Source of the DNA: Gaertneriomyces semiglobifer
Taxonomy: Eukaryota > Chytridiomycota > Chytridiomycetes > Spizellomycetales > Spizellomycetaceae
NCBI GenBank assembly: GCA_025558075.1
Contig: JAHLKF010000007.1
Coordinates: 860,568 to 924,567, forward strand
Length of the DNA: 64,000 bases
Direction: 5' to 3'
Under the pieces are notes generated by a model, which was given only the letters and a program-made list of their open reading frames with translations, ran no database searches and was not told the DNA's origin. The position numbers were made by a program, and so were the translations under genes. This document shows positions 1 to 12,865 of this stretch, piece by piece. Position 1 is the first letter of the stretch. Every line of letters starts with the position of its first letter.

Positions 1-697
1 CCAAATGCGGGAAATGCGTATCCGTCAAATCATCCCGAACAAATTCCGAGAGGACACGTAGGGCGCCATGGACATGGGACGTGTTAGCGCTCCGGATATA
101 GGACAGAAGGGTATCGAAAAAGGATGGCCACGCTTCCGGAAAATCAACATGGGCGATGCGAGAGACAATGGCCGCCTACATAATATAGTCATTCGCTTTA
201 GTATCGCATTGATTCACAAGGTTTCTTTGGGAGGAGCCAAGATTGACAATGGGCATACGTACAACGAGCACACGCATTTTGCGATCCTCATCTTTGAGTC
301 CTTCAATCACAATATCACGGACAGAAGCTTTGATGGGATCTGGCGTGACAGGTCCGATGAACTTTTCCTCTCGAACAGACCAATGCGATTCAACGTAGTT
401 TTTGAGCGTGATGGCGGCGAGTTGACGCGGTACAGGGGGTGCGGTTGGTGTGACTGCTATCCGAGCGAGGTGTTGTGGGTATTCTACCAAGGGAACATAA
501 AGTGAAAAGATGCATTAATGACTTGTTCTTTCCCTCGTAAAACGTTTGGTCATTCTATTAAACATACCAGGCCATCCTTTCGCGAATTCCATCAACTTCA
601 TTTCACCCTCCATACGCAAACCAGGATTTCCTTGCTGGCATTTGGCCAGAGTGTCCAACACTGTTTGCGTGACTAAATCCGACATTTCCACCACCAT
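1..697 (-). CDS. Importin-beta family karyopherin, Kap114/IPO9 type (N-terminal part)
   Basis: Nuclear import receptor; this family carries histones and TBP through the nuclear pore. Exon 1 is 568-697 and exon 2 is 1-483, continuing past the window edge. The 84-bp intron 484-567 has GTATGT and TAG borders, and joining keeps the frame (...GWP-EYPQHLARI). Exon 2 has the importin N-terminal helical-repeat signature: ITLKNYVESHW, then an acidic stretch, VRDIVIEGL, and further on the repeat-like VDFPEAWPSF. ATG at 697 or 685 are both possible starts; 685 (MSDLVTQ) fits the family's short N-terminus. It is transcribed divergently from the dehydrogenase gene, with 241 bp between the starts. Assignment to Kap114/IPO9 rather than another importin is by resemblance of the YVExHW motif region; the C-terminal two-thirds are not in the window. 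Confidence 0.8.
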
Positions 698-938
698 CTG
701 GCGATATCAAACTTCCGCTCTTGAATGAGGTTGTGTTGGTTATGGGGTGCTGTAGTCAGATTGGAGATGGGTATTGCGTTGTCCGAGCTTGTCCAAAATT
801 CTATAAAGTTAAAAAAGTTGACACGCGTAGAAATTCCCGAGGCTCCGCGGGCTTTGGATAACTGCGCAATTTCCAAGGCAAAAACGATCACTTGGAAACA
901 AACCCATCCATAAATTGTGCAGAGAAACAAGAAGAAAC

Positions 939-1927
939 ATGCCTACAGTAGCAGCTGCTCGCGCATTCACGTCTGCTCTTTCACTCCAATCCAAAACCGC
1001 CGTTATTGTTGGCGCTACGTCGGGCATCGGGTACGCCGTTGCACACCGTCTCGCGTCTCTCGGTGCCAACATTGTTGCCTGTGCCCGCAATCCGACCACT
1101 GGGGCAGCCCTGTTAGAATCCCTACGTGATACCAGCGGATCGCACCAATTCTTGCAAGGAGACATTTCGCGGATCAAGGATGCCAGGCGGATTGCGGGTG
1201 TGATCAAAGAAAAATGCGAGAGAGTACATTATTTAGTGTTATCCGCTGGGATCTTCACTATGAATGGACGGACGGAGACGGAGGAGGGTTTGGGTGAGTG
1301 AATGAGCGCTCTACCGATGAACTTTCGCGGATGCCTGTACTGAAGGGTTTCTGCCATTCGCCCTTTGGCTGCGGCCCATTTGAATTCATAGATGTCAAGA
1401 TGGCGACACACTATTATGGAAGATGGGCCATCATTGAAGAGTTGGTGTCGCGGATGGAAGAGACGGTGCAGGCAGAAGGCTGCGATGTTCGTGTGCTTTC
1501 GGTGCTCGCGGCGGCGAAAGGCGGGGCTGTGCCTCTGGATGACATGGACCTGAAGAACACCTTTGGGCTCAAAAAATGTGCTGACGCGACGAGCACCTAC
1601 AATGACTTGATGGTTGAAGCGTTCTCCAAACGACACCCCACAGTCAGTTTCATGCACATGTACCCAGGCTTTGTCGATACACCGCTTCTACAACAAGCAC
1701 CATGGTGGTTGCGTGCGCCCATGAAGGTGGTGGCGCCGTTATTCAGTGTCAAGGCGAGCGATTGTGCCGAGTGCGTTGCGTACGCATTGACAAGTGACGA
1801 GTACCAGGATGGATGGAGGTTGCTGAACGACAAAGCGGATGCTGTGAAAGCAACAAAGTACCAGACGAGTGAGATGTGCGATGCCGTCTGGAATCACTCT
1901 GAGCAAATCGTCCGCGCCATCGCCTAA
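939..1927 (+). CDS. Short-chain dehydrogenase/reductase, retinol-dehydrogenase-like, catalytic Lys position not Lys
   Basis: NAD(P)-dependent oxidoreductase of 296 aa. Exons 939-1293 and 1392-1927; intron 1294-1391 (98 bp, GTGAGT...TAG) joins GL-DVKMATHYYGRW in frame. The Rossmann nucleotide motif VGATSGIGYAVA lies at residues 23-34, and LVLSAGI replaces the usual NAG motif. The active-site Tyr is probably in ATSTYNDLM, where the usual YxxxK reads YNDLM, so the catalytic Lys is replaced by Met. A conserved MYPGFVDTPL follows. I recall the YNDLM form from a group of fungal SDR-like proteins, so it may be a family trait rather than a lesion. Substrate unknown. ATG 939 is the first in-frame Met and gives a normal-length N-terminus. 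Confidence 0.85.
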
Positions 1928-3236
1928 GTTCTCTAGATCTAGCTCTGACAGAATGATAACTTGGTTACTCTTACATGTATATGTAAAAATGTACATGGAT
2001 CTGGAGGGTAACTGATATTCAACATTTCCCATGGCGTTGACGGTAGGGCAATGTGCGGTGGAGGATGAGGTAATCACGCCTGATTGGCTGGAATACACAT
2101 CACCCCCGTTGGCCGAGATTGTTTCAAACATGTTTGATTCAAGTCATCGGTGTTGCACCGCCGCACGCATGTAATGAAGCGAGTGACTTGCAAGTCGAGA
2201 AAAAGGAGGCGCGGGCGCGTGCCGCACGCATCTTTATTTAAGAGTTGTTTATCACACAAATAAAGGGATTACGCTGACACGATGTGTTATAAGGAGGCAA
2301 CACCCTCAGTTTGCCCCCCCTCTCTCCCTTTTCCCCCTAAACTTTTCAAGGCTGCTAAACGACCCATTATTTTTAATTGTTTGACAATATCACATCACGG
2401 CACCTTTCGCCGCCCTCCCAATAGGTGAGTACAGCCTTACGCGTTAGTAATGGGGCGCTGGGTTGAGACGGTTGAGACGGTTGAGACGCGGGGGGTTGGG
2501 TGGCCAGGTGGATCGGAGAGGACCAATGAAAAAGACACGTACGACATTGGCTTCGACGGAAGAAGAAGACACTGGGAAGAGGAAGAGAACACGATGGACA
2601 GGGGCCTTTCTTTGCCGTTGTCGAATTTCAGATGGCTTTTGGGTCTTTTGGGCCGTGTGTTGTTTGTGCAGCGTGTGATTGTGGGCGCGGCCGTGTGATG
2701 CTTTCTACAACACAATGGGCAAGGATCTGATGATGAATGGAAACTGAACCATGTGTTGAGACTCGAGAGAGAATGTGTCTTTCTCTTCGTTGGGAATTTG
2801 AAATGGAAAAGGCACTTGTCCCACGGCCCATGGACTCGCTGTTGTTGTGCGGATTACGCGGGGGGCAAAAACCCAACCGACCAACCAACTGATCAATCTT
2901 CCCCACCTCCAATTTCCTTTTATGACTGATAGGAAGCCGCCCCCCTTTTTCTTTTACGCCAACAACTCCGCGACGTTTGTGTGTCTCGTCACGAACGAAT
3001 AACAACCGGAACGGGGGCAACAAATTCCCACCCAATTTGCCACCTCGGTTCTCATTCATCTACTTTCGGGGATTGATTAGACTTCCTACGCTACGCATCC
3101 CTCCCTCTCCACCCACCTACTCATCCACATCCATCCACTCAACCCCACCACATCACCCTTACGTTATTAAACAAACTCTGCGACATTGCTTCTGCTCTGC
3201 TTACCAAGTTCAGTCCCTATTTTCCCACCATCAGCT
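1928..3236. other. Intergenic region, 1.3 kb
   Basis: No convincing gene. ORFs on both strands here are short, low in conserved motifs and mutually overlapping. It holds the long leader of the Ste12-like gene, with C/T-rich runs at 2300-2340 and 3080-3160, and a small tandem repeat (2462-2489). Confidence 0.6.
2462..2489 (+). repeat. Three tandem copies of GTTGAGACG
   Basis: The 9-bp unit GTTGAGACG is repeated three times head to tail in the region upstream of the Ste12-like gene. It could be a microsatellite or clustered binding sites; the sequence alone does not decide. Confidence 0.7.
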
Positions 3237-3419
3237 ATGCAGCAGGTGGAGCAGCAGCAGAGCGAGGACGCATCGGCTGCGACTGCAGCACCTGCAGTGG
3301 TGACCATTACCACTACCACTCCAACGGCGGCTGTCGAGCAGGCATTGACAGACGACAAACACGAACAGCAGAAGGCACAGGTGGCTACCCTGCTGAGAAC
3401 AGACACCACCGCTGCCGTT

Positions 3420-3454
<35 letters not shown>

Positions 3455-5495
3455 TCCGGCTTCTGGAAGCCAGAATGAACAACAACAATCACCATCCTCA
3501 ATGCAAGTACAGGTCGAGCAGGCTCCTCCAGTGCAACTGCAGCAGCAGGTAGAGCAAGTGCAATTACTATTGCCACCACAAATATCCCCGCAACAAGTTT
3601 CGCATACGCTGTCACAACCACAGATACTACCGACGCAACAACCACCTCAACACCTTTCGGAGCAACTTACCCAACCCCAAATACTACCAACACATCAAGC
3701 GCAAACACAACAGCAACAGCAATTGCTGCCATCCTATCAACAAGATCCTGCGCTTGCGGATCTCTTGGAACGATTAAAGCTTTTTCTCGCTACCGCACCG
3801 TCAAATTGGGATCCAGATCAAACCATCAAGCGATTCTCCCTTCCGAACGCAGAATACATCTCCTGTGTCCTATGGAACAATCTCTTTCACATTACAGGCA
3901 CAGATATCGTTCGATCCCTCATCTTCCGTTTCCATGCATTCGGTCGACCGGTCAAGAATGTGAAGAAATTCGAGGAGGGCGTCTTCTCCGACCTTCGAAA
4001 TTTGAAGCCTGGCATCGATGCCACTCTTGAAGATCCGCGATCCGAATTCCTTGAAATGCTGTATAAGAACAATTGCATCCGAACTCAAAAGAAGCAAAAG
4101 GTCTTTTACTGGTTCTCGGTTCCACACGATCGGCTCTTCATGGATGCCCTCGAACGCGACCTTAAGCGCGAAGCCCTCGGCATTGAACCTACCACCGTCG
4201 CCTTACATCCCATGCCGCTCCTTCCTACTTTGGAACTTGCCAAGCAGCAGTGCATGCCTACGCTGCAAATAAAACCCGATCTTATCCTGGAAACCACCAA
4301 CACCAATCCACCAGACTCGGCAGGCGATGTAATGAAGGAGTGGCTCAACGATTCTCCGCTCAAGACTGATCCTCCGTCATTGCACGCACAAGCGAATTTC
4401 CAACACCAGCCACAGCACATGCAACCGCCAGATCTCCACTTTGATGTCCCCACCGACTCATCACAAGGAACACCTTATCTCACGCATGCGTCTCCAGAAG
4501 TTTCCCACGGCGGTGCCATCACTTCCTCTCCATCGCTCTCCGCCGCATCCGAATTACATGGCGTGGAGCACGACTACATGCTCCCACCACCCACGAGTGT
4601 CAATGGTGGGGCGCCCATGTTCGCCCTTTTTGAAGGCTCTCCAAACTACAAGCAGCGGCGCAGGGCACAATCGCTTTTTTCCATGTCCAAACCTCAACCT
4701 CCACCCGTCAATGCCCGCATGGCAACCACACCTGAACCACCTAAGGCCGCATCTGCCGTTACCAAAAAGCGCCACGAGGAAAAGCGCAACTACTGCTGTA
4801 CAGCCCCTCAGTGTGGGCGTCGATTCAAGCGTTACGAGCATTTACGCCGCCATATCCGGTGTCATACAGGCGAAAAACCGTACCAATGTCCCGTCGAAGG
4901 CTGCGAAAAAGGCTTTTCCCGGTCGGATAACCTGTCGCAGCACATGAAAGTGCACAATGCACATGCACAGGCCTCAGCCGCGTCTTCTGTGAATGGCGGA
5001 TCACCCAGCTTCACACATGGCCAGATGGGATCCGTGCCAACATCGGGTTCGTCGTCGCCACAACAGGGACACCAGCAGTTGCAACAAGCAGTGAGGAGCT
5101 CGCCTGAATTCAGCCACCCCAACTCTCCCATTCCCCCTCCCCACCAACCCTTCCCACACGCACACCTGGAATCCCACCTTTACCCACCAATGCAGCAACG
5201 AGCATTCCACTCCTTGCCGTCGTCGCCTATGATGCACCCGCAACTCATGTATCAACCTTCATATGCGCCATTACAAGGCGGTCACCAGCGCATTCATTCC
5301 TCGCCTGGACCGTATGGTGTGGTGGAAGGGTACTACCCGAATATGAACATGGGGATGATGATGTATCCCTCTGCGCCAACGGGTGTGAATACGAATGGGT
5401 ACCCAGAGATGGCTGCGCCCCCGCAACCACAAGCAGAGTACTATGTGCAGTACCCTTCGCAACAGGGCGGGAGTCAGACGCAGTTTGCGTTCTAG
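3237..5495 (+). CDS. Ste12/SteA-type transcription factor with STE domain and two C2H2 zinc fingers
   Basis: Nuclear transcription factor of 752 aa, single exon, expected to act downstream of a MAP kinase cascade in mating, invasion or differentiation. Residues 1-170 are Gln/Ser-rich with a serine run coded by AGC repeats. The STE (homeodomain-like) DNA-binding domain spans about 172-285 and includes [27 protein letters not shown] and [25 protein letters not shown] motifs. Two C2H2 fingers lie at about 518-572 (CxxxxCxxxFxxxxxLxxHxxxxH, linker HTGEKPYQC). The tail is rich in Pro, Gln, His and Met. STE plus C2H2 is the arrangement of Aspergillus SteA and Cryptococcus Ste12-alpha, unlike yeast Ste12, which lacks the fingers. 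ATG 3237 is the first ATG of the open frame. Confidence 0.95.
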
Positions 5496-5858
5496 AGGTG
5501 AAATAGAAACGGCGAGGAGCACTTGTACAGCATCATTTTGATTTTCATATCAACATTTTTTGGAGGCATTCTTATTTTAGAAGGATGGAAGGAAATGCAT
5601 AAAGAGATTTGGATATCTTGTAAATAAGTTTTTGACAAATTGGCATAACATAACACAATAGAAGCATTACATTAAGGTTCAACCCAGAAGCTATTCGAAT
5701 GTCTGTATTCTTCAAATTGTTACGTTTTGGGTGGCCAAACAACCACCACTGACAGAAATAATAAAACTGTGCTGAAACAGAAGCCAACTGAATGAAAAAA
5801 TAGATAACTACTAGAACCCACTACCAACCACATCTCAGCGACGGAACGAAAGGTCATC
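5496..5858. other. Convergent 3' intergenic region
   Basis: A/T-rich 363-bp gap between the 3' ends of the Ste12-like gene and CTP synthase, which face each other. It contains AATAAAA-like signals in both directions, for example near 5759. No gene seen. Confidence 0.6.
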
Positions 5859-8000
<2,142 letters not shown>

Positions 8001-8324
8001 TATGTCTACGGGTGAAATTCATAAAGTTTAACCCTTGCGCTCAGTCCGTCCCAAGGAATTACATGTTAATGGCAACGAACGAAAATTCGTACCTTCTTTA
8101 CGTTAAATACGTCCAAAAATAATTAGAATCTATATACACACAGGAAAGAGTACTGGCGAAGAAGAGTGTGGCGACGCCAGGGAAAACAACGTATCTACAA
8201 TTTGGAAGCTGCCACTAAACGAATTTCTAAGAAAGCCTTCCTGTTTTCTACTCCAGCAAGCAGTCTTGCAGAGAAGGTTGCAGCAGTTGCCGTACAACAC
8301 AGTAGGGGTGACGATAGTAGAAGG
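8001..8324. other. Divergent intergenic region
   Basis: Gap between the CTP synthase start (minus) and the first ATG of the GTPase gene (plus). An open frame runs back to about 8166 without an ATG, so the GTPase leader or an upstream exon may reach into it. No other feature recognised. Confidence 0.4.
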
Positions 8325-10884
8325 ATGGTATTGCCTTCCTGCCGGACGAGAGCCGGAAAGAAAAAGGCGAAAACCTCGAACGCCCTCGACTTTTTTAAAT
8401 GGAGCCTCGGTCGAGAAATTGCAGTTATCGATTGCAATGTTGTTGCCATGGTATTGGAGCGCGCCATGGTGTGTAAGGCAGATCTTGGACAGTTGAGAGG
8501 ACCCGACGACGACGAGGACAGGGAGGCGAGACGCAGTGGAAGGGCAATACGAAAGGAGATGTTGATGTTACGGTCTGCACAGCGGGCTGTGAGCCGTAGA
8601 AATGTTCATTTGGGCTTAAACAAACGGGCTGGATGCGAGTACGCCGTGCAAAGACGACTTGTACAAGTTCCAACAACCGTACCCACCGCTGCAACAGTAC
8701 GATCCCTCAACACCGCAAACAGCAATGTCAATGTAAAGCGAGCAGGGTATCGACCTCAACTACAACATCGCGCGTATGCGTCCCTTACGTCCACCCCGAC
8801 GAGCGAGAACGCGGGGATCAAAGCCATGTTGGGAGTACTGGATGATGTATCCCGTCTGCAACGCACATTAGGTGAAACGGATATCAATTATGTTGCGAGA
8901 GTCGATTCCGCTCGGGTTGCGCTGGAGAATGAAAGAGTTCGAATAACCGGTGGGTAACCCGTGCGCACCGGTAGCTTGGAACTGAATGCTCATCGAAAAT
9001 TAGTCGTTGGTGATAGCGGCGTGGATACGAGGTCGATTGTGGATGCACTCTTATCGGATGGGTCACCAACGGTTACAAGCACAGGCTCTGGAACGGGAGA
9101 CCAGATGCCAGTGACTCGATTTAGGTACGCTAGATGTGAACCACCGTTATACGGTCACAAAAGCCGAAATCTCATTCCCAGGCATTAGCTTTGGCTCGAC
9201 AGCAGAAACATCAAACACAAATGCTGAATTGATGGACGCCAAGGTGCCTGTTGGCTGGCTTTCTGCTAACGATTTTGAGATTTTTCACACACCTGGTAAG
9301 CTAATGTGTTTTGCGGGACGCTTGCAGAAAGCATATCATTGAACAAAATGATTCCCGTCGCTTTTTAAGTCGCGAGTAGGATGTCTTCCGACCGTCTTGC
9401 TGACATTTTGCACCGCACGGATCTCATTGTCCTGGTAACGGATCTCACTCGTCGTCTTTCAACTGAACATGAGAAACAATTCATCCGCGACTTTTATCTG
9501 AATGGGCGTACAGCTTCAAGCTTGGTAGTTGTTGTGGACGGAATGGAACTTGTGCCGGACCAACCCCAGAAGCTCGCCATTGTAGACGAAATCCAGCAAA
9601 ACCTGCGTACCCTGCTTTCTTCCTCCCAGACGGTGACTGCAAATGACATCCCGTCAGTAATACCAGTTTCTACTCGGGCCGCGCGTTCCGAACTTCCCGC
9701 AGTCTTGGCGAAACATTTTGCAACCGGTTCTGGCGACATCTACACCGCATCTGGTCTCCCTGCTCTGCAATCGACAGTCATATCGCGTGTTGACACTGCC
9801 CGTGATCGCGCGCGTCTGAAGCTCTCCACAGCAGCGTTTAGCGCTACCCAAGCTTTGAACCACCTTCTGACCTCACACGCGGCCGCTCAGTCCGTGCTGA
9901 GCCATATCACGGATGATCTGCAAGTACTTGTAGATCGAGTAGTCTCTACGGAGAAGCGGCTGGTTCGCGAATACGAGAGTCGCGATCTGGGCGTTGTGGA
10001 GAAAACGTTCACAGCACTGTCTGACGCGATTCGCGCTTACTTTGCATCTGCCCGGTTTTGGAAGCTCTTTTGGAAAAGTGAGACTGTCGGAAGTGACTTA
10101 CAACGAGTTGTGAGAGATCATTCTTTGGTACAGTCAGAGTATCAGATGGTGTACGCTATCGGAAAGATGAACGAGGGATTGGTGCAGCTGTATGAGCGGG
10201 TTCAGGAATCGTTACAAAAGGCCTCTCACAGCTGCTCCCAGGATGCTTGTTTGGATGCCGTTAAACGACTCAACGAGGATTTAAGACGGGGTATTGTGTC
10301 GCTGGAGGCTCGCTCTCCTGTAACAGGGGAAGCCGACCCGTTCATCCTCAGAAACCCTGTGGCGCAATTTGACACAAGCTACAGTGCGCCGCATTGCAAA
10401 GCTCTTCAAGAGGTTGCCCAGAAATTGGTCGCGCGACAGATGGTGTACCAACTTGGTATCTTTTTCACGTTGGCGGGCGTGACGCATCTTGGTGTACCGT
10501 TTGCCGCGGTAGGATTGCCTGTGTCGATATTAGCTTCAACAACGGGGTTAGTGTGGATGAATATGCGGTGGAAGAGGGCCGAGGAACGGTTTTGGGCGGG
10601 GGTTAGTGCAGGGTTTGGACGGCTACGAGAGAACTTGGTGGTAAGTAAACTCTGCAAAAAGGGAGCGCTAGCTCCAACGGTACTTCACGGCTGATCTCTA
10701 TTGCCCACAGTCGACCTATCGTCAAGAGTTCCAACGAACCGTTGCTGCACCGCTCGTGTCCGTTGTACAGACACTGGAACAATCGTTGCAACTGAGTCAA
10801 AAGCAATTGGAGAAGGGGCGATCGGATGTAAGAGAGACCTTAGACCGAGTAGGTTGGATTGTTGCTGATGGAAAAGGCCGGTAA
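8325..10884 (+). CDS. Mitofusin/dynamin-like membrane GTPase, degenerate P-loop, gene model partly uncertain
   Basis: Probable exons 8325-8949, 9004 to about 9295, 9370-10640 and 10711-10884. The N-terminus is basic (VKRAGYRPQLQHRAYA), resembling a mitochondrial targeting signal. The G domain begins after the first intron (8950-9003) with VVGDSGVDTRS, where mitofusin-type GTPases have GDSGVGKS, so the P-loop Gly and Lys are lost. G3 appears as HTP in place of DTPG. IVLVTDLTRRLS resembles the G4-side strand of Fzo-type GTPases. Two hydrophobic segments near the C-terminus (about 10440-10560) fit membrane insertion. The exon around 9130 needs a one-base shift, and intron 9296-9369 would end in AAG rather than a standard acceptor. 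Either the gene is damaged there or it encodes a pseudo-GTPase. The last intron (10641-10710) is clean. Confidence 0.65.
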
Positions 10885-11030
10885 TCATCACATCATCATT
10901 TGCGCACGCACTTGACCTAAACATTGGAAGCTGCACCATGACGTTGAATCCTAAATGTGAGGGGTGTCCGACAAACTCTATGCTATTATTACTAGTTATT
11001 CCATGCAAAAGTGACTGTGAAAGTCGTTCA

Positions 11031-11415
11031 TCAAAGCTTGGCCTCTGGTGCAAGCTCTCCGATGTACAGCTTTTCACCGTATTTCTTGAGCACACTGTCG
11101 TTGTGGAAACTGTCAAATTGCTTCGTCGCGTCCTTCCCACAGTTCTACAAAGACAAAACACTGTGAGATTGCAATGATCCAACCCTCTGAATCTGTCAAG
11201 TTGTAAAATACCTTCAACAGGACTTTCTTGCCACTGCACGGCGAAAAAGGGGTTGGTCAGACGTGCTCTCCATATGGGTCAAACGACGCACCCACTTACC
11301 CTGGATGGTCATTGAGAAACGAGGTAACGTCGTAGATCTTGCCGTGAACAGCGACCCACGCGGAGGTTTCGGACTTGTGCGTGGCGAGGTCGGCGACGGT
11401 ATAGGTTTGAGGCAT
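11031..11415 (-). CDS. Soluble cytochrome b5-like heme protein
   Basis: Small electron carrier of 83 aa. Exons 11300-11415, 11212-11233 (only 22 nt) and 11031-11144 with GT-AG introns; the joined length is 252 nt. It starts MPQTYTVADLATHK, and the first heme ligand sits in the HPGG motif, which is assembled across the first intron. The second heme His is in DSFHNDSVLKKYG. The protein ends at GELAPEAKL with no hydrophobic C-terminal anchor, so it is cytosolic or in an organelle lumen rather than the ER-membrane form. The ATG at 11415 gives the canonical short N-terminus; the longer open frame upstream looks like leader. Confidence 0.92.
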
Positions 11416-12168
11416 GATGACTTCGCGTTCTTTCTCTCTCGTGTAGGTTCCGACGATAGGGCAGTTGCTAATATAGCAAGATTTGGGGTTGCTGGTGAAA
11501 GATCGCTGACGACGGTGGACGTTCAACTGGTGATGAGCAGATCAGAGACGGGAGAAACGTTTGGAACAAGTTTAACATGTCGTCGGGGCAAGTCGGTTGC
11601 ACAATTGTCATTGGCTTTATTGACTACGGACCGGCTAAATCTCATCACATGTCGCGTTATTATTGTGGGGGACTGTGGGGATATAGATATGGCCCTTTCT
11701 CAATCATCAAGATCAAACTGTTGCCCAGCAATTCATCAAAGCGAATTCATGTTCACACTACGCTTACGAGGCAGAATGCCGGCCTAACAAGCAGTTTCTC
11801 AGATTGCACCAGTACAACTCTTTGCGTCTGTGGATAGTGTGAAGAGGCTCCCATTACTGATATGAAGGGCTCTCCGCTTCGCTTGCAGTTGGTAGCACTA
11901 GCACTCCGCTTGATCCTGGGCATGCTGTGGTCCAGCTATTTACATACATGGACCACATGCTCATGGTGAGTGCGGTAAGTGCCGGTGGAGTTTTACATTC
12001 GATTTGGCTGTTCCCAATGTCACTCTTCCTGGAAGTGCTGCTGAACCATATATTATCGATAACCAATCGCGTTATCAATATGCGTGAGAGACCTGGTCAA
12101 ATTGCAAGTGTGAAAGCTCTCTTTTGTATCAACATAGATTGCGACGTGGGTAAACAACAGCTCTGACA
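11416..12168. other. Intergenic region, 750 bp
   Basis: Lies between divergently transcribed cytochrome b5 (minus) and the ZCCHC10-like gene (plus). Short overlapping ORFs on both strands show no recognisable motif. I see no RNA gene or repeat. Confidence 0.5.
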
Positions 12169-12714
12169 ATGTCCAATCCAGTATTCGGAGCGCCGACAGC
12201 GACCGTAGAGTCGTTATCGCAGATTTCCTCATTCAAGAGTGCCCGTCGACCACAACCTGGACAATGCCAAAAGTGCCTAGGATATGGGCACTGGACATAC
12301 GAGTGTAAAAACAACCGGCAATACGTCCATCGACCATCTAGAACGAAGCAACTGGGCAAACCACGTCTTGCCAGTGACCAAGTCAACAAAAATGGTTCCA
12401 TGATTCGCAGCAGCAAGAAAGGAGGAGAGGACACCAAAGGCCTGGCAGACAAGATCCTGGCAGAACGAGCGCGAGCAAGAAAAAAGGCACGGAGAGATGA
12501 GACGAGCTCGTCGGGATCTGACAGCAGCGATAGCGATAGCAGTGACGATACGAGCTCGAGCTCAGACAGCGATAGTAGCTCTGACTCGAGTGATAGTGAT
12601 TCCAGCAGCGATGGGTCCAGTTCGGACTCGGATTCAGAGTCCGAGTCAGATTCCTCTAGCAGTGCATCTTCTAGCTACGAACGCTCAAGATCCTCACGAA
12701 AACGGCGAAGATGA
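12169..12714 (+). CDS. ZCCHC10-like zinc-knuckle protein with Ser/Asp-rich tail
   Basis: Single-exon protein of 181 aa. A CCHC knuckle, CQKCLGYGHWTYEC, lies at about residues 33-46 and is followed by NNRQYVHRPSRTKQL, the diagnostic run of the ZCCHC10 family. The C-terminal half is a long Ser/Asp/Glu low-complexity tract ending in basic RSSRKRRR, like SR-type nuclear proteins. ZCCHC10 relatives are nuclear and linked to RNA processing; the precise role is unknown. The 5' gap to cytochrome b5 and the short 3' gap to the epsin gene (convergent, 151 bp) leave it as a stand-alone gene. Confidence 0.85.
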   Translation: MSNPVFGAPTATVESLSQISSFKSARRPQPGQCQKCLGYGHWTYECKNNRQYVHRPSRTKQLGKPRLASDQVNKNGSMIRSSKKGGEDTKGLADKILAERARARKKARRDETSSSGSDSSDSDSSDDTSSSSDSDSSSDSSDSDSSSDGSSSDSDSESESDSSSSASSSYERSRSSRKRRR

Positions 12715-12865
12715 TCAACGAGCTACTGGTGTGAATATAACCGAGTGAATTAGGGACCTGTCTGAGAAACATGATATACTGTCGTGTCCATAACGTAGGG
12801 CAGCTACTAAATTCCATTTTTCTCTCTGCTGCCATTATTCGTATTAAAACCGTCACTAGGACCGC

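Noticed and set aside
2437..3059. Short ORFs on both strands upstream of the Ste12-like gene
   Set aside because: Overlapping, without motifs; one is generated by the GTTGAGACG repeat and others by C/T-rich leader sequence.
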